Counted from the stretch's first letter, positions 24,581 to 33,757 are shown. The stretch: 64,000 bases of DNA from Nitrospirota bacterium (GCA_029858565.1 JAOUEV010000006.1:46963-110962), one strand, 5' to 3'. The notes: generated by a model not told the origin, from the sequence alone. A program made the numbers and translations.

Positions 24581-26245
24581 ATGGATAGCATGAAAACAGA
24601 TATTTCGCCACGTTATTACATTGCAGAGACTACAGTTTGGCTGCTTAGTGCCATTCTTACAGTCTCCCGTTTCGTCGGTCTCGATCCATCGCAGTCTTTA
24701 CCGCTGCTCAACTTAAATTTGAAAAACCCGCAACACTACTTGCGCATTGTCGCAGTGTTGCTTATCGTTGCCACATTTTATCTTATTTTAGAATGGAAGC
24801 AGTCTTCGCCAGAAGCGCGTCGCTCATACTATGCAAAGGTACGAGCTGGGCTAGCAACACTTCTTACCTGTGCATCGCTCTGGCTAAGTTACCCCCTCAT
24901 TGCTGAAAAAACCCGCTTCGCAGGGACATCACCCGCATGGTATCTTGGCTTTTTAGTAATTGGTTATTTACTAGGAACGGCTGTTTCAATTTTAGCGCTT
25001 GCCTCACTCATGATTCGACAACCATTGGAAGCTAGGATGCTCCAATTACCTCGCATACCAGCAGCGACTCGTGCTCAATACAAAGTATGGATTCCAGCAG
25101 TACCTGTTTTGATCGTCATGTACTATGTGCTTTCCTATTTTGCACCTGATGTCATCAAGGGGCTGGGTTTTGTTTTTGTTGCCGTCTTTTTCATATTCGC
25201 AATCGGAGATGAATTCGCCTCTTTGTGCTTGCATCGGGATGAAAATGGAAAGCGCATTCCCTACTCAAGGCGCATTTCAATATTAAAAGAGGTTTTCGAT
25301 TCTCACGACTATTCCTACTACTTAATTGATCACGGCATGAAGGCTATTGAAGAATTTGACATTCCAATAAAGGAATCTCCAGAGGCGATCCAGAAAGCCA
25401 TGCAGGAGAAGTTCTCTACAAAGTCTTCTACTGGCTTAATTCGTTTTCATGCTCAAACGCAGGAAGAGGTTAAGCTAAAGTTTTATTTCAAGGATGGGAA
25501 TGAAAATAATCTGTCACCAGAGAATCGGGGTGTCAAAATACTGAAACATCAGGGCAGGAAGGGATTCATTTGTGTGATTCTCATCCCTGACGAGCCAGCG
25601 AGAAAATCCGTAAAATTTGAGGTCTCAACGAGTCTCATTGAAATGAATGCTGAAGAGTATTTCTCAACACATACCGATGCTGCTGACCTAACGCTAGAGA
25701 AAGTTTTTTTAAATGCGGTCGATCAAGCTGTTATGCAAACTATGCTCCAGCAATCGGGCCCGTTGCTTCAAAAAGCAGTATTGACAGGACAAGAGGACAG
25801 GGTAGTAGCACTACTGAAGCAGGATGTTGACGTGAATGAACGGGCAGAGGCTGGCTGGACACCCCTTCTCCATGCAGCGGCACAGGGCTATCCGCGGATT
25901 GCGCGATTATTGCTTGATGCAGGCGCAAACACGGACATTGGAAATTTGCATGGAATTACTCCTCTGATGTACTCTGCGCGTTATGGGAATGTTGATGTTT
26001 GTCGAATACTGCTTGAATATGGTGCTAATCCCGATCTCCAAGATGTATATGGCTGGACGGCATTAATGGTCTCCGCGCGTATAGGCTCCGCTGATGTGGC
26101 TGAGATGCTGATCAAGACAGGCGCCGGTATTAATATCACAGACCGTAATGCAATGACGGCCTTGGACTTTGCGTACAAGTACAAACAAGGAAAGATTGCA
26201 AAAATGATTCGAAACGCTAATAGGCGTAATCAAGCGACACGGTGA
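24581..26245 (+). CDS. Multi-pass membrane protein with C-terminal ankyrin repeats
   Basis: 554 residues from ATG 24581 (TTG 24572 and ATG 24590 are alternatives). The N-terminal third has about six hydrophobic helices, including LRIVAVLLIVATFYLILEW and GLGFVFVAVFFIFAIGD. A cytoplasmic middle domain (about 220-400) has no recognised fold. Residues about 425-545 form three to four ankyrin repeats (GWTPLLHAAAQGYPRIARLL, GITPLMYSARYGNVDVCRIL, GWTALMVSARIGSADVAEML). Ankyrins mediate protein binding. The gene is AT-richer than the genome around it, lies beside a restriction-modification remnant and has no operon partner, which suggests horizontal transfer. Function unknown; a sensor or defence role is conceivable. 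Confidence 0.75.
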   Translation: MDSMKTDISPRYYIAETTVWLLSAILTVSRFVGLDPSQSLPLLNLNLKNPQHYLRIVAVLLIVATFYLILEWKQSSPEARRSYYAKVRAGLATLLTCASLWLSYPLIAEKTRFAGTSPAWYLGFLVIGYLLGTAVSILALASLMIRQPLEARMLQLPRIPAATRAQYKVWIPAVPVLIVMYYVLSYFAPDVIKGLGFVFVAVFFIFAIGDEFASLCLHRDENGKRIPYSRRISILKEVFDSHDYSYYLIDHGMKAIEEFDIPIKESPEAIQKAMQEKFSTKSSTGLIRFHAQTQEEVKLKFYFKDGNENNLSPENRGVKILKHQGRKGFICVILIPDEPARKSVKFEVSTSLIEMNAEEYFSTHTDAADLTLEKVFLNAVDQAVMQTMLQQSGPLLQKAVLTGQEDRVVALLKQDVDVNERAEAGWTPLLHAAAQGYPRIARLLLDAGANTDIGNLHGITPLMYSARYGNVDVCRILLEYGANPDLQDVYGWTALMVSARIGSADVAEMLIKTGAGINITDRNAMTALDFAYKYKQGKIAKMIRNANRRNQATR

Positions 26246-26438
26246 GTTGCATGATTTAGGGCACGGAATCCTTAAGGTCGCGTCTTTCTCCCTGCATATG
26301 CACTGCATTAGCACCATTAACGCTTTTGCCTTCAGCCTGGAAGTCAGTCGGTGACAAATTGCCACCAGTTGAAATTGATGGTTAACCCATGGCGCCAGGT
26401 TAAGGAAGGGACTCAGGTAAGGAACAAAGGACCGAAAG

Positions 26439-27308
26439 ATGATTGATAAATCGCTCGCCGTATTTGAAAATTATAACATCCGCAGAATATATGACGAAGA
26501 GTCCGAAACCTGGTTTTTCTCTGTTGTGGATATTATTCAGGCGTTGATTCAGCAGCCGGATTACCAGGCTGCAAGAAATTACTGGAAGGTCTTAAAAAAC
26601 CGCTTGAATAAAGAGGGAAGTGAGTCGGTTACAAAATGTAACCGACTGAAATTGAAAGCTGCCGACGGGAAACAATACATTACCGATGTAGCGGACCCTG
26701 AAACGCTTCTCCGCCTGATCCAGTCCGTTCCCAGTCCCAAGGCTGAGCCGATCAAAATTTGGCTGGCCAAGGTAGGCTATGAACGTATGCAGGACATGGC
26801 CGACCCGGCGCGGTCTCTTGACCGGGCGCGGGAATACTGGCAACAGCATGGAAGAAGCGAAAAGTGGATTCAGCAGCGGATGATGGGTCAGGAAACCCGC
26901 AACAAGCTGACGGATTACTGGAAAGATCATGACATCAAGAAGGAAGAAGAATACGCCATTCTGACGAACCTCATTCACCGGGAATGGGCGGATGTGTCCG
27001 TAAAAAAGCACAAGGCGATGAAGGGGCTGAAGACACAGAATCTTAGAGACCACATGAGCGAAGCCGAACTGATCTTTACGGCCCTTGCCGAGCTATCCAC
27101 CCGCCAAATAGCGGAGACCATGAAGGCTGTCGGAATGAAAGAAAACAAGGCTGCCGGTAAAACAGGCGGCGGAATCGCCAAGAAAGCAAGGCGAGAACTC
27201 GAAGCAAAGACGGGCAAAAAAGTTGTTACGGGTGAGAGCTTCCTTCCGCCTGATACGGGAAAGATATTGCCCCGGCCGAGTAAAAGGAAGATAAAAAGAA
27301 AGCAGTAA
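26439..27308 (+). CDS. Bro-N domain (phage antirepressor/DinD-like) protein
   Basis: 289 residues. The N-terminal Bro-N domain (about 6-115) runs from VFENYNIRRIYDEESETWFF through VADPETLLRLIQSVPSPKAE. The C-terminal part (YWQQHGRSEKWIQQRMMGQE onward) resembles DinD-like, SOS-associated and phage antirepressor proteins. The extreme C-terminus is Lys/Arg-rich. Bro-N proteins bind DNA. Stand-alone chromosomal copies such as DinD interfere with RecA-type processes, but I cannot say this one does. Ribosome binding site AAAGGA about nine bases upstream. It lies alone between the ankyrin gene and cassette 2. Confidence 0.75.
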   Translation: MIDKSLAVFENYNIRRIYDEESETWFFSVVDIIQALIQQPDYQAARNYWKVLKNRLNKEGSESVTKCNRLKLKAADGKQYITDVADPETLLRLIQSVPSPKAEPIKIWLAKVGYERMQDMADPARSLDRAREYWQQHGRSEKWIQQRMMGQETRNKLTDYWKDHDIKKEEEYAILTNLIHREWADVSVKKHKAMKGLKTQNLRDHMSEAELIFTALAELSTRQIAETMKAVGMKENKAAGKTGGGIAKKARRELEAKTGKKVVTGESFLPPDTGKILPRPSKRKIKRKQ

Positions 27309-27328
27309 GCCGGATAGAACATAGTCCC

Positions 27329-27360
27329 GTAGGTTAGGTTAAGCCTAGCGCAACCCAACG
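27329..27360. repeat. GTAGGTTaGGTT...GCAACCCAAC dispersed-repeat-like element
   Basis: A 32-base imperfect palindrome, with arms GGTTAGGTT and AACCCAAC around AAGCCTAGCGC. It resembles the short GGTTGGGTT/AACCCAACC elements scattered between genes in many proteobacterial genomes. Only one copy is seen here, so dispersal cannot be judged from this window. Confidence 0.35.
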
Positions 27361-27429
27361 GCCTTTGAATGGCTTCGCGTTCCCCTGCCCGGTCTGCAGG
27401 CAAATCTTTCGCGGCGCTCCACCCTCCGG

Positions 27430-27792
27430 TTATCCCGTGAAAGGCGTCTTTTCCCTGTCGCGGTCGAACTGTTTCGGCTGAACAGCGGCCTTTCCGAATT
27501 TGAGCCGTTCGAGCAGGATTGGGGAAAGGATGAACTTCGTTCCTTCCTCAGCCATGACGGCTTTGTAGAAAGCGCACCGTTGACAGCTCTTGTACTTATC
27601 GCTGAAAGATCCCTGAAGTTCCCCGTTGCATTTCGTGCCCTGCACCACCCAGCACGCCCGTCCGCCGAGCAGTCCTCCGTGCACGCCGTTCAATTTGACC
27701 GCGGTTGCCGTGGGACAGACACCCTGGTGTGCCTGATGTCCGCTCATCTGCCTTCCGCACTTCATGAATTCCCAGCAATTCCGCTTGTTCAT
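27430..27792 (-). CDS. Two-CW domain small Cys-rich protein (paralogue)
   Basis: 120 residues, a clear paralogue of 14603-14947: NCWEFMKCGRQ, GVCPTATAVKLNGVHGG, ACWVVQGTKC and SCQRCAFYKAVMAEEGTKFI. Cys and Trp positions are conserved between the two while the tails differ. It is cytoplasmic and lies at the 3' end of the minus-strand cassette 2, just over 100 bases after the HD-GYP gene. The ATG at 27792 is chosen because it gives the same N-terminus as the paralogue; a TTG at 27816 would add eight residues. Function unknown; metal or thiol chemistry is plausible. Confidence 0.72.
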   Translation of the reverse strand: MNKRNCWEFMKCGRQMSGHQAHQGVCPTATAVKLNGVHGGLLGGRACWVVQGTKCNGELQGSFSDKYKSCQRCAFYKAVMAEEGTKFILSPILLERLKFGKAAVQPKQFDRDREKTPFTG

Positions 27793-27899
27793 GAGCGCTC
27801 GCCGCCTTTCCGCCAACGTCCCTGCCGATCCATGGTGATCCGCGACCGCAGCGAATCATAAATCCATATAATCGTCACAGGTCCTTTTCCTTGTCGCCG

Positions 27900-30743
27900 C
27901 TACGATGCCATCTTGAGGTCTGTCCGGTACACTATGGAGATGAACTTGTCGGCTAACGACGGATCGAACTGCGTGCCCGAGCAACGCTTCAGCTCCGCGA
28001 TCGCCTCGCGGATGTCAAAGGTCTTCCGGTAGGGCCGCCAGCCGGTCATGGAGTCAAAGGCGTCGGCAACAGCAAGGATCCTGGCGAGGTCCGGGATCTG
28101 GTTGCCCTTCAGGCCGTCGGGATATCCTTTGCCGTCGAAGCGTTCATGGTGATGCCGCACGGCCGGAATGATCTGCTGCATCTGCTTGATCGGCGCGAGC
28201 AGTTCGGCGCCGTGCAGCGGATGGCGCTTGATGATCTCATACTCCTCGGTGCTCAGTACGGACTTCTTGTCCAGGATGGCATCGAAGGTTCCCAGCTTGC
28301 CCACATCATGCAGCAGCCCCGCCAGTTCGAGGTCGCGAAGCAGCTTGTCGTTCATGCCCAGCTCCTGTCCCAGCTGGAGCGCATAACGGGTCACGCGCTC
28401 CGAATGACCGGCGGTCCAGGACGACTTCGCATCAATGGCGTAGGAGAGCGATTTGACCGTGCCGAGCAGCAGTTCCTGCAGGTCCGTCAGGAGCCGGGTG
28501 TTCTCGAACGCCACGCCGATCAGTCCTGCCAGCTGCTCCAGGGTCGCGTAGTTCTCGGGCGTGAACGCAGCCGGTCTGCTGCTTGCTACGCTCAGCACGC
28601 CGATCGCGCTGCCTTTTGCCATGAGCGGGACCCGGAAAAGGGACCGGGTCCCGTCGGCACGGAGACGCTCCTCTTCGGGCAGGAGCGGTCCCGCTTTGCT
28701 GATATCGGGAAGATAGGAGGGACGGCAGGTCGCGAGGACCTCCGATGCCGCGGTAGTGACCAGGGCGAGACGTGAAACGTTATCGTGGTCGCGGCCGTTC
28801 AGCTCCGAGGAGATCCTTGCCAGGAACTCCCGGTCGGGGCCGGTCAGTATCGCCTCGGCGGTATCGCAGGGAATGATCCTCCGGATGTTCCGGACCGCCG
28901 CTTCCAGGATACCCTGGGGTTCCAGGCTGGACAGGATACTCAGATCGATCTCATGGATCACCTTGAGCGTTTCCATCTTATGAGCAAGGTCCATGGAACG
29001 CTCAAGCGCAGTGCGATATAAACAGGCCTCGTCAAGGGCAAGCGAGACCTCGCGTGAGATGCCTTCCACCATGCGACGGTCCCGTTCGGAAAAGACGCGG
29101 TTGTCATGGTATGCGGCCACCAGCAATCCGAGGCGATCGGCCCGGCCGTACAGGGGGATCGCCAGGAACGTGTTCGCGTTCAGCAGCCACGGAAAGGGGC
29201 GGGCGGTCCGGCAGGTCGCCTGGTCATCACCGAGCTGGCAGAGCAGGAACGGATTCTCTTCGGACGGGTCCGGCTCTGTTCGCCTCGCGACACAAGCGCG
29301 CCGCGAGTTCAGCGCGGTACGGACAAGATCGGAATCCCCTGCCGAGACATCGGTGCGGAACATGGGTACCGCTCCACGGGGGAGCGGCGTGTGCTGGCCC
29401 GGCCGCAACTGGTGTGCCGCGCTGTCCCAACTATAGGAGAAGAACGTGTCCGTGCCGAGGGTGCGGGCGCAGCAGGTCACGACCTGCTGCATAAGGCGAT
29501 CGGGATCCAGGGTGTCGGTCGCGGTCTCCGCCAGGGCCAGAAGATTTGTCGAGATCTCCATCTCCTGACGCATGGTCTCTTCCGCCTGTTTCATCTCGGT
29601 GACATCCTCCAGCACCTGCACACTGGAAATGATGGCGCCGTCGGCGTCCTGCACGGGGTAGACGCGTCCTCGAAAGATGCGCCGGATCGAGGGCACCGAG
29701 AACTCTTCCACGAAGTAGGGCTGATTTTCCGACAGAGGTTCCAGGTCGGGACGGCCGGTTATCACCGACTCCTCGAGCCGGGGAAAGATGTCATGAAACT
29801 TCCGGCCGATCAGCTCGCTGTAGGGTTTTCCCGCGACCTCCTGATACGCGCGGTTCGCGCGGATGATCCGGCAATCGCGGTCATGGATAAAAATTGGGTC
29901 CGAGATCGAGTCAAAGGTGACCTCCCACTCCTGCTTTGCCCGTTCAAGATGGTAAAACTCCTGCTGAAGTTTCGCTTCAGCTATCTTACGATCGGTTATA
30001 TCGCTCACCAGGCCGTCACAAGCCGCCAATCGGCCGGCAGCATCATACCGGGGCACGGGAGTGTTCTTGATCCACCGGATACTGCCGTTCTTGTGAATGA
30101 TCCGGTGCTCAAGAGGCGGCGGCGACTGACCTGCGTACACCTGTTCGGACATGCCGATGACCGCGTCTCGGTCGCTCTCGTAGATCATACGATACCACAG
30201 ATGGGGATCGGCCGCATATTCTTCCGACGTGTACCCTGTTACCGCGGCGCAGCCCGGGCTGTGCGCGGACGAGACCGGTCTCCCCTGTTCGATACGCAGG
30301 GTGTAGGTATAGTCCGTGACCGAAGCTAGCAGGCGAGCGTATCTGGCCTCGCTTTGCTCTAGAGCAGCAGCCAGAGCCCGCCGCCCGAGAGCGTCCCTGA
30401 CCGCGCGGATGACAGCTCCCGCGTTCATGACCGGGCCGACCACGTAGGAGCAGGCGCCCACGTCCAGCAGTTCCAATCCCTGCGCATCGTCCCGGACACC
30501 CAGGGCGATAATGGCGGGCGATTCGCTGCTGTATTGCTTTGCCGAGGAAAACCGCGCGGACAGGTTGCCGTTCGCGGACGCAACGTCGAGGAGAAGGACC
30601 GCATGAGTGCCTGACAAAGTCGCGGATCCGTCTGACAAAGCAACCTGACAGCGCAGCGAGGATTCGACCAGGGTGTCGCGAAGAAGCGCCGCGGTCCGGG
30701 CATCTTCCGAAACGATCAATATTGAACAATCATCCGCTGGCAT
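27900..30743 (-). CDS. PAS/GAF sensor with C-terminal HD-GYP phosphodiesterase
   Basis: 947 residues, cytoplasmic. Order: receiver-like N-terminus (1-120, VSED and VLLLDVASANG, probably degenerate); two PAS domains with PAC motifs (about 135-390); two GAF domains (about 400-560 and 585-740); and HD-GYP (about 760-930) with LLHDVGKLG, KRHPLHGAELL, RHHHERFDGKGYPDGL and LAVADAFDSMT. HD-GYP domains hydrolyse cyclic di-GMP or related dinucleotides, and all catalytic residues seem present. It lies downstream of the atypical receiver gene in cassette 2, linking this chemosensory set to second-messenger control. Confidence 0.93.
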   Translation of the reverse strand: MPADDCSILIVSEDARTAALLRDTLVESSLRCQVALSDGSATLSGTHAVLLLDVASANGNLSARFSSAKQYSSESPAIIALGVRDDAQGLELLDVGACSYVVGPVMNAGAVIRAVRDALGRRALAAALEQSEARYARLLASVTDYTYTLRIEQGRPVSSAHSPGCAAVTGYTSEEYAADPHLWYRMIYESDRDAVIGMSEQVYAGQSPPPLEHRIIHKNGSIRWIKNTPVPRYDAAGRLAACDGLVSDITDRKIAEAKLQQEFYHLERAKQEWEVTFDSISDPIFIHDRDCRIIRANRAYQEVAGKPYSELIGRKFHDIFPRLEESVITGRPDLEPLSENQPYFVEEFSVPSIRRIFRGRVYPVQDADGAIISSVQVLEDVTEMKQAEETMRQEMEISTNLLALAETATDTLDPDRLMQQVVTCCARTLGTDTFFSYSWDSAAHQLRPGQHTPLPRGAVPMFRTDVSAGDSDLVRTALNSRRACVARRTEPDPSEENPFLLCQLGDDQATCRTARPFPWLLNANTFLAIPLYGRADRLGLLVAAYHDNRVFSERDRRMVEGISREVSLALDEACLYRTALERSMDLAHKMETLKVIHEIDLSILSSLEPQGILEAAVRNIRRIIPCDTAEAILTGPDREFLARISSELNGRDHDNVSRLALVTTAASEVLATCRPSYLPDISKAGPLLPEEERLRADGTRSLFRVPLMAKGSAIGVLSVASSRPAAFTPENYATLEQLAGLIGVAFENTRLLTDLQELLLGTVKSLSYAIDAKSSWTAGHSERVTRYALQLGQELGMNDKLLRDLELAGLLHDVGKLGTFDAILDKKSVLSTEEYEIIKRHPLHGAELLAPIKQMQQIIPAVRHHHERFDGKGYPDGLKGNQIPDLARILAVADAFDSMTGWRPYRKTFDIREAIAELKRCSGTQFDPSLADKFISIVYRTDLKMAS

Positions 30744-30795
30744 GGACCGTCTCCTGACGCTACTATCCGCGATGATGACGGTACCGCGGGAACTC

Positions 30796-31185
30796 TCAGG
30801 CTGCGCTGATGGATTTCACGCCTCCAGGCCCGTCCAGAGCGCTGCGTACGATACACGAAAGCTCTTTTGACAATACCGGCTTGTTAAGGTACTCGATAAC
30901 GCCCAGATTTATTGCCTGCAGGTAGCTTTCGATAGAGCCCCGAGATGTCACTACCAGAACGGGCAGCCCTGGCGACATGCGTCGCAGCATCGTGAGCAGG
31001 TCAAGGCCGTCCATGTCAGGGAGCTGCAGTTCCATGATGACAAGGTCCACGGGCATGCCGCTGCGGACTATCGTAAGGGCCGTGTTCGCCTCCGACACGA
31101 CAAAGGATCTCAGGCCCGACCGGTCAAGCACGCTGGGCAGGCTGCTGCCGCTGAATTCAGGATCTATGATAAGGACGGTCTTCAT
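30796..31185 (-). CDS. Stand-alone receiver domain with Glu at the phospho-acceptor site (paralogue)
   Basis: 129 residues. The phosphorylation motif reads VIMELQLPDMDG, with Glu where CheY has Asp57. The acidic pair is reduced to LIIDPE. Thr (VLVVTSRGS) and Lys (YLNKPVL) are kept. The same Asp-to-Glu change occurs in its paralogue at 15805-16200, so it is an inherited feature of this group and not a sequencing error. The start ATG at 31185 overlaps the stop of the CPF-type gene by ATGA, with AAAGAGG upstream. It may act as a constitutively active-like or phosphorylation-independent CheY. Partner unknown. Confidence 0.88.
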   Translation of the reverse strand: MKTVLIIDPEFSGSSLPSVLDRSGLRSFVVSEANTALTIVRSGMPVDLVIMELQLPDMDGLDLLTMLRRMSPGLPVLVVTSRGSIESYLQAINLGVIEYLNKPVLSKELSCIVRSALDGPGGVKSISAA

Positions 31186-31460
31186 CGTTCGTTCCTCTTT
31201 GCGGTAAGGACAGGAGAATGCGTGGCGTTCGGTCTTCGTCCCGTTGGTCCGCTGAACACGAGGTCCGGGCCGGCCGGAAATCTGTCCACATGACCGGATT
31301 CCGAGCGCGAGAACGCCTTCCGATAAACGGGACAGCGTGAGAACAGCGTATGCTCCCGGGGAGCGCAGTAATTCCTGAGCTCCTCCATCCCCGGCACATG
31401 GACCGTGCGGGCTGCGGAGCATGAATGCAGATAGATACCCCAGAGATAAGGACAGGTCAC
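31182..31460 (-). CDS. Small CPF-type Cys protein (paralogue 3)
   Basis: 92 residues from a GTG start at 31460 behind AGGAAGAGG. It begins VTCPYLWGIYLHSC and continues VPGMEELRNYC and LFSRCPVYRKAF, the same CP(F/Y)-C-YC-C-Y pattern as 20614-20844. The polar C-terminal 35 residues are probably disordered. Its stop codon overlaps the start of the Glu-receiver gene. Coupling with that receiver here, and with CheD for paralogue 1, is the strongest argument that this family works in chemosensory signalling. Confidence 0.65.
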   Translation of the reverse strand: MTCPYLWGIYLHSCSAARTVHVPGMEELRNYCAPREHTLFSRCPVYRKAFSRSESGHVDRFPAGPDLVFSGPTGRRPNATHSPVLTAKRNER

Positions 31461-31482
31461 GGGATCCTCTTCCTGCCGCGGT

Positions 31483-31620
31483 CTATGCCGCGGCCACGGT
31501 TGCCTCCGGCATGCCGGAAGCAACGTCGGCCAGGGCCAGTTCGTCGCCCGAGAACACTCTGTCAATGTCCAGGATGATCAGGAAGCGGTCACCCTGTTTC
31601 CCCATGCCGCGGATGAAATC
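31483..31620 (-). pseudogene. cheW: cheW 3' remnant
   Basis: 45 codons plus stop that match the C-terminus of CheW at 14974-15495: DFIRGMGKQGDRFLIILDID against EFIQGMGKHGNRFIIILDID. The rest of CheW is missing. The fragment begins ten bases after the MCP stop codon, so a deletion has removed the cheW 5' part and possibly altered the receptor's last codons. It shows that cassette 2 once had an MCP-CheW-CPF-receiver order. Confidence 0.8.
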
Positions 31621-31630
31621 CGTAGTAGAT

Positions 31631-33688
31631 CTAGTAGCACACGAAGTCTTTGTCCTTCCCGTCACCCTTGTCGTGGCCGGTGCGGCCTGGCTGTCCGAGG
31701 TGGATCTCCACACCCGCGGCTGGCGGGGTCTGCGGGACCGACGCCTTGGCCGTTTTTACTGCGGCATGGGCCAGGTTGGCGACAGGCGCTTTATGCTCAT
31801 GCCGTGCCGGGATCGTCGCTTTTGGCGCGATCTTCCTGCCGCTCCGTTCGGCGGCCTCCACCTTGAAGAATGATATGGTTTCCTTGAGCTGCTCGGCCTG
31901 GGAAGAAAGCTCTTCCGACGTCGAGGACATTTCCTCGGCCGCGCCCGCGTTCTGCTGGACCACCTGGTTCAACTGCTGGATGGAACCGTTGATCTGGTCC
32001 GCGCCGCTGGCCTGCTCCTTGCTCGCGGCGCTGATCTCCTGCACCAGTTCCGCGGTCTTCTGGATGTCGGGCACCAGTTTCGTCAGCATGGCCCCGGCCC
32101 GCTCCGAAACACCGACGCTCGACGCGGAGAGCTTGCTGATCTCCCCGGCGGCCGTCTGGCTGCGCTCGGCGAGCTTGCGCACTTCCGCCGCCACCACGGC
32201 GAAGCCCTTGCCGTGTTCGCCTGCCCGGGCTGCTTCGATAGCCGCGTTCAGGGCGAGCAGGTTCGTCTGGCGGGCGATTTCCTCGATGATGGAGATCCTG
32301 CTTGCGATGTCTTTCATGGCGGCCATGGCCTCGTTCACCGCCTTGCCGCTCTCGATCGCGTCGGCCGCGGACTTGAGGGCGATCTTCTCCGTCTGCATGG
32401 CGTTGTCCGCGTTCTGGCGGATCGTGGCGTTCATCTCCTCGATGGACGAGGACGCCTGCTCGGTGGAAGCAGCCTGTTCGGTGGCGCCCTGGGACATCTG
32501 TTCCGCGCCCGAGGAGAGTTGCTGGCTGCCGCTCGACACGTTGTCCGCAGCGGTCATGACGTCGCCTACGACGCTCCGGAGCTGGTCGAGCATCGCTGCG
32601 AGCGATTTGCCGAGAATGTCCTTGTCCGAAAGGACCATCACATTCCCCCGTAGTTCGCCGCCGGCTATCGCCTCGGCAGCCTGGGCAAGCGCCCGGAGGT
32701 TCTGGACCGCCTTGTTCAGGCTGGCGACGATCCTGGCGATCTCGTCCTGGCGCTCGGCAACCACCTCGATCGAAAGGTCTCCTTCGCTGAAGGCATCGAG
32801 CTTGCTGACCAGCAGGGCAACCTGACGCTGGAGATAGTCGCGCTGCTCGTCCGCCTCCTGCTGGAGTCGCTTGACTTCCGTAATGTCGATGACCACCTCC
32901 ATGCCGCCGTAGGGTTTGCCCTGCTCATCGAGGAGCGGCGAACAGGCGGCCTGCACCGGGATCTTCTTGCCGGACCTGGATTCGGCCACTGTCTCGCCGA
33001 TGATCGCCTGGCCCGTGCGGAAACAGTTCTTAAGCGTGCAGTTGTCCGTGCCGCAGAGGGGCGTTCTGCAGAGCTGGGCGCAGGTCATTTTGCCCACGAC
33101 CTCTTCCCGCCGGTATCCCATGGCGTTCAGGGCAGCGTCGTTGATCGACTTGATCAGCAGGTCGCGGTCGGTAACGAACATCGGCGCCGCGATGGACCTG
33201 AGGATGTTGTCGATTTCCCACTTGGCACGCACCACGTCGGTCTGGTCGATGATCACTTCCATGCCGCCGTAGATGTTCCCCTGGGCGTCCTTGAGGGGGG
33301 AGCAGGCGGCCTTGATGGGGATTTTTTTGCCGTCCCGCGTCTCCGCCACGGTTTCGCCGATGATCGTGTTGCCCGTGCGCATGCAGTTCTTGAGCGTGCA
33401 GTTGTCCGTGCCGCAGAGCGGGGTCTTCGCCAGCTGGGCGCAGGTCATCTTCCCGATCACTTCATCGCGCTGGTAACCCAGGGCCTTGAGGGCCGCATCA
33501 TTGATCGCGGTGATCATCAGGTCCCGGTCGACCACGTAGATCGGCGCCGCGCTGAAGGTCAGGACCGAATCAGAGCGGATGCTCTTCCAGTGATTGTCGA
33601 CGCGGTTTATTGCCGAAAGAGGCTTGCGCTTTCGGTGGCTGCTATGACCGTTCGCTTTCTTGTCCGCTGTCTTCAACAATGCTTTCAT
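31631..33688 (-). CDS. Cytoplasmic MCP with tandem Cys-cluster PAS domains
   Basis: 685 residues with no membrane helix. Two tandem PAS domains (about 45-150 and 165-270) each hold a four-Cys cluster: [20 protein letters not shown] (about residues 81-100) and [20 protein letters not shown] (about 200-219). A HAMP-like linker region follows, then the chemoreceptor signalling coil (about 385-635) with the [20 protein letters not shown] tip. The clusters look like metal, Fe-S or thiol redox sites, so internal redox or metal sensing is a fair inference. Start at ATG 33688, with AGGAGG seven bases upstream. The C-terminus ends at a stop next to the cheW remnant and may be altered by that deletion. 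Confidence 0.94.
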   Translation of the reverse strand: MKALLKTADKKANGHSSHRKRKPLSAINRVDNHWKSIRSDSVLTFSAAPIYVVDRDLMITAINDAALKALGYQRDEVIGKMTCAQLAKTPLCGTDNCTLKNCMRTGNTIIGETVAETRDGKKIPIKAACSPLKDAQGNIYGGMEVIIDQTDVVRAKWEIDNILRSIAAPMFVTDRDLLIKSINDAALNAMGYRREEVVGKMTCAQLCRTPLCGTDNCTLKNCFRTGQAIIGETVAESRSGKKIPVQAACSPLLDEQGKPYGGMEVVIDITEVKRLQQEADEQRDYLQRQVALLVSKLDAFSEGDLSIEVVAERQDEIARIVASLNKAVQNLRALAQAAEAIAGGELRGNVMVLSDKDILGKSLAAMLDQLRSVVGDVMTAADNVSSGSQQLSSGAEQMSQGATEQAASTEQASSSIEEMNATIRQNADNAMQTEKIALKSAADAIESGKAVNEAMAAMKDIASRISIIEEIARQTNLLALNAAIEAARAGEHGKGFAVVAAEVRKLAERSQTAAGEISKLSASSVGVSERAGAMLTKLVPDIQKTAELVQEISAASKEQASGADQINGSIQQLNQVVQQNAGAAEEMSSTSEELSSQAEQLKETISFFKVEAAERSGRKIAPKATIPARHEHKAPVANLAHAAVKTAKASVPQTPPAAGVEIHLGQPGRTGHDKGDGKDKDFVCY

Positions 33689-33757
33689 GATGAACCTCCT
33701 GATATTGTAATAGTGCTGTTTATCGACGACGAACATCCTGCGGAGTTTTCTGTCCGC

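Noticed and set aside
29106..30329. A 407-codon plus-strand frame across the HD-GYP protein gene
   Set aside because: The minus strand encodes intact PAS and GAF domains here; the plus frame has no domain features.
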